The notes under the pieces are model-generated. The model worked only from the letters and a program-made list of their open reading frames with translations. It had not been told where the DNA came from and did not search any database. A stretch of 64,000 nt of DNA from Desulfamplus sp. (GTDB lineage Bacteria > Desulfobacterota > Desulfobacteria > Desulfobacterales > Desulfobacteraceae), in the NCBI GenBank assembly GCA_015232555.1, contig JADFZJ010000002.1:62001-126000 (forward strand). Direction: 5' to 3'. Both the position numbers and the translations under genes were made by a program. Positions 62,982 to 64,000 of the stretch are shown here, piece after piece (the first letter of the stretch is position 1; each line of letters opens with the position of its first letter).

Positions 62982-64000
62982 ATGAAAAAGACCTATGATG
63001 TAAATGTTGAAAGTTTTATGCCTCTTATAGCTCCTGAGGATTTTAAGAATCAGTTTCCGATGACCCCAGAATCAGAAGATGCTGTTATCGTCGGCAGAGA
63101 GGAGATAAAAAATATTCTTTCATGTAAGGATAAGCGTCTGATGGTAATTACTGGACCATGCTCAGTCCATGACGAAGCTGCCGCAATTGAGTATGCAGAG
63201 CGGCTTTCCAAGCTAAGAGAAAAGGTTAAAGATCATTTTGCGATCATTATGCGGGTATATTTTGAAAAACCGCGTACCACCATTGGCTGGAAGGGGCTGA
63301 TAAATGATCCTTATATGGATGACAGCCGTGATGTTATGGAGGGACTCCGCCGTGCAAGGAATCTGCTTATCCGTATCACCTCAATGGGGCTACCTACAGC
63401 AACCGAGCTACTTGACCCGATTATTCCGCAGTTTATTGATGGTCTAATCTGCTGGGCTGCAATTGGTGCAAGAACAACTGAATCCCAAACACACAGGGAG
63501 ATGTCAAGCGGACTCTCTATGCCTGTTGGATTTAAAAATACTACTGATGGGGCACTGGATACAGCAATTAATTCTATGATTGCAGCAAAATCGCCTCAGA
63601 GTTTTCTTGGGATTGATCCGCATGGAAAAGTGTGTGTAGTCAAAACAAAAGGCAACCCCTATGCCCATATAGTATTAAGAGGAGGGAAACGTCCAAACTA
63701 CGACTCGGTAAGTATCAGAGAGGCAGTTGGAACTTTAAAGAAAAAAAATCTATCCCAATCAATTATTGTTGACTGTTCACATGCAAATTCAGGCAAAAAA
63801 TTTCAGGGGCAGGGAATTGTATGGGAAGATGTGATAAATCAGTATTTGAACGGAAATAGTAGTATTAAGGGGCTTATGTTAGAGAGTAACCTGTGCGAAG
63901 GCAACCAGAGCATTTCCTGTGGTCCTGAAAATCTTCAATACGGTGTATCTATTACGGATGAGTGTATATCATGGGAGACAACTGAAGAGCTTATATTGAA
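62982..64000 (+). CDS. 3-deoxy-D-arabino-heptulosonate 7-phosphate synthase, type I (partial, runs off right edge)
   Basis: About 339 codons are present with no stop before the window edge. AAAAGGAG lies upstream of the ATG. MVITGPCSVHDEAAAIEYAERL, MRVYFEKPRTTIGWKGLINDP, GARTTESQTHREMSSGLSMPVGFKN and IIVDCSHANSGK identify the AroF/G/H type that condenses PEP and erythrose 4-phosphate in the first shikimate step. Enterobacterial paralogues are feedback-inhibited by Tyr, Phe or Trp. The Tyr-rich leader suggests tyrosine as the controlling amino acid here. Confidence 0.95.
   Translation, partial: MKKTYDVNVESFMPLIAPEDFKNQFPMTPESEDAVIVGREEIKNILSCKDKRLMVITGPCSVHDEAAAIEYAERLSKLREKVKDHFAIIMRVYFEKPRTTIGWKGLINDPYMDDSRDVMEGLRRARNLLIRITSMGLPTATELLDPIIPQFIDGLICWAAIGARTTESQTHREMSSGLSMPVGFKNTTDGALDTAINSMIAAKSPQSFLGIDPHGKVCVVKTKGNPYAHIVLRGGKRPNYDSVSIREAVGTLKKKNLSQSIIVDCSHANSGKKFQGQGIVWEDVINQYLNGNSSIKGLMLESNLCEGNQSISCGPENLQYGVSITDECISWETTEELIL

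Noticed and set aside
1-64000. tRNA, rRNA or complete insertion sequence
   Set aside because: I saw no cloverleaf with TTCAAAT-type arm and CCA end, no rRNA sequence and no transposase, though small structured RNAs could be missed by eye.

Overview
The window is AT-rich, gene-dense bacterial chromosome. It most resembles an anaerobic Desulfobacterota (deltaproteobacterial, Desulfobacterales-like) genome. Evidence for this is a class III ribonucleotide reductase with its activase, a secreted CbiK-type sirohydrochlorin cobaltochelatase, the early-cobalt (anaerobic) cobalamin pathway, a Tat-exported Fe-S/cytochrome b pair, MglA and roadblock proteins, and many Cache/HAMP/PAS histidine kinases. 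The genus cannot be fixed from the sequence. No rRNA, tRNA, CRISPR array or intact insertion sequence was seen.

Layout. 1-2.5 kb: a two-component pair on the minus strand. 2.9-7.9 kb: gatB, a secreted TolB-like protein and a PhoB/PhoR pair. 8-16 kb: a MoxR AAA+ ATPase, a roadblock protein, an MglA-type GTPase, a 760-aa triple-repeat protein, a mini zinc ribbon, a small membrane protein, a DUF4388 protein and a CoxE-type VWA protein. This block reads as one unassigned multi-protein system. 16-20.4 kb: nrdG and nrdD with paired NrdR-box-like sites, a small membrane protein and a NudL-like Nudix hydrolase. 20.6-27.3 kb: an outer-membrane barrel, a giant MscS channel, an HD-GYP protein and rsmA. 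27.6-32 kb: an Fe-S/cytochrome b pair, periplasmic cbiK and a COG2509 flavoprotein. 32.3-37.6 kb: coaE, a NarX-type kinase and a CoA-transferase. 37.7-51.1 kb: a cobalamin riboswitch with terminator, then btuC-btuD, an inserted defence block (MmeI-like type IIL restriction-modification enzyme, COG3541 nucleotidyltransferase, broken HEPN with intact MNT), then btuF-cbiL-cbiET-cbiF-cbiG-cbiH. 51.2-58 kb (minus strand): a MetE-like protein, transketolase, a solute-binding protein, a radical SAM protein and znuB/znuC. 58.2-62.7 kb: a 1504-aa membrane protein. 62.7-64 kb: a promoter, a tyrosine-rich leader peptide and an attenuator ahead of a DAHP synthase cut by the window edge.

Signals beyond the gene list. 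(1) Six parS-like CACGTG palindromes, two carrying the perfect 14-bp core, lie between 39.5 and 49.7 kb inside btuD, btuF, cbiET and cbiG. They suggest a ParB loading zone and hence proximity to the replication origin. (2) The tyrosine-rich leader peptide and its terminator look like classical ribosome-mediated attenuation. (3) Many conserved enzymes carry in-frame tandem-repeat or low-complexity insertions in loops, often with 21- or 42-bp periods. (4) A family of at least five intergenic hairpin repeats shows compensatory arm changes. (5) A GACGCAC...GTGCGTC palindrome occurs twice, once as the tail of the restriction enzyme gene and once as the terminator of the cobalamin operon.
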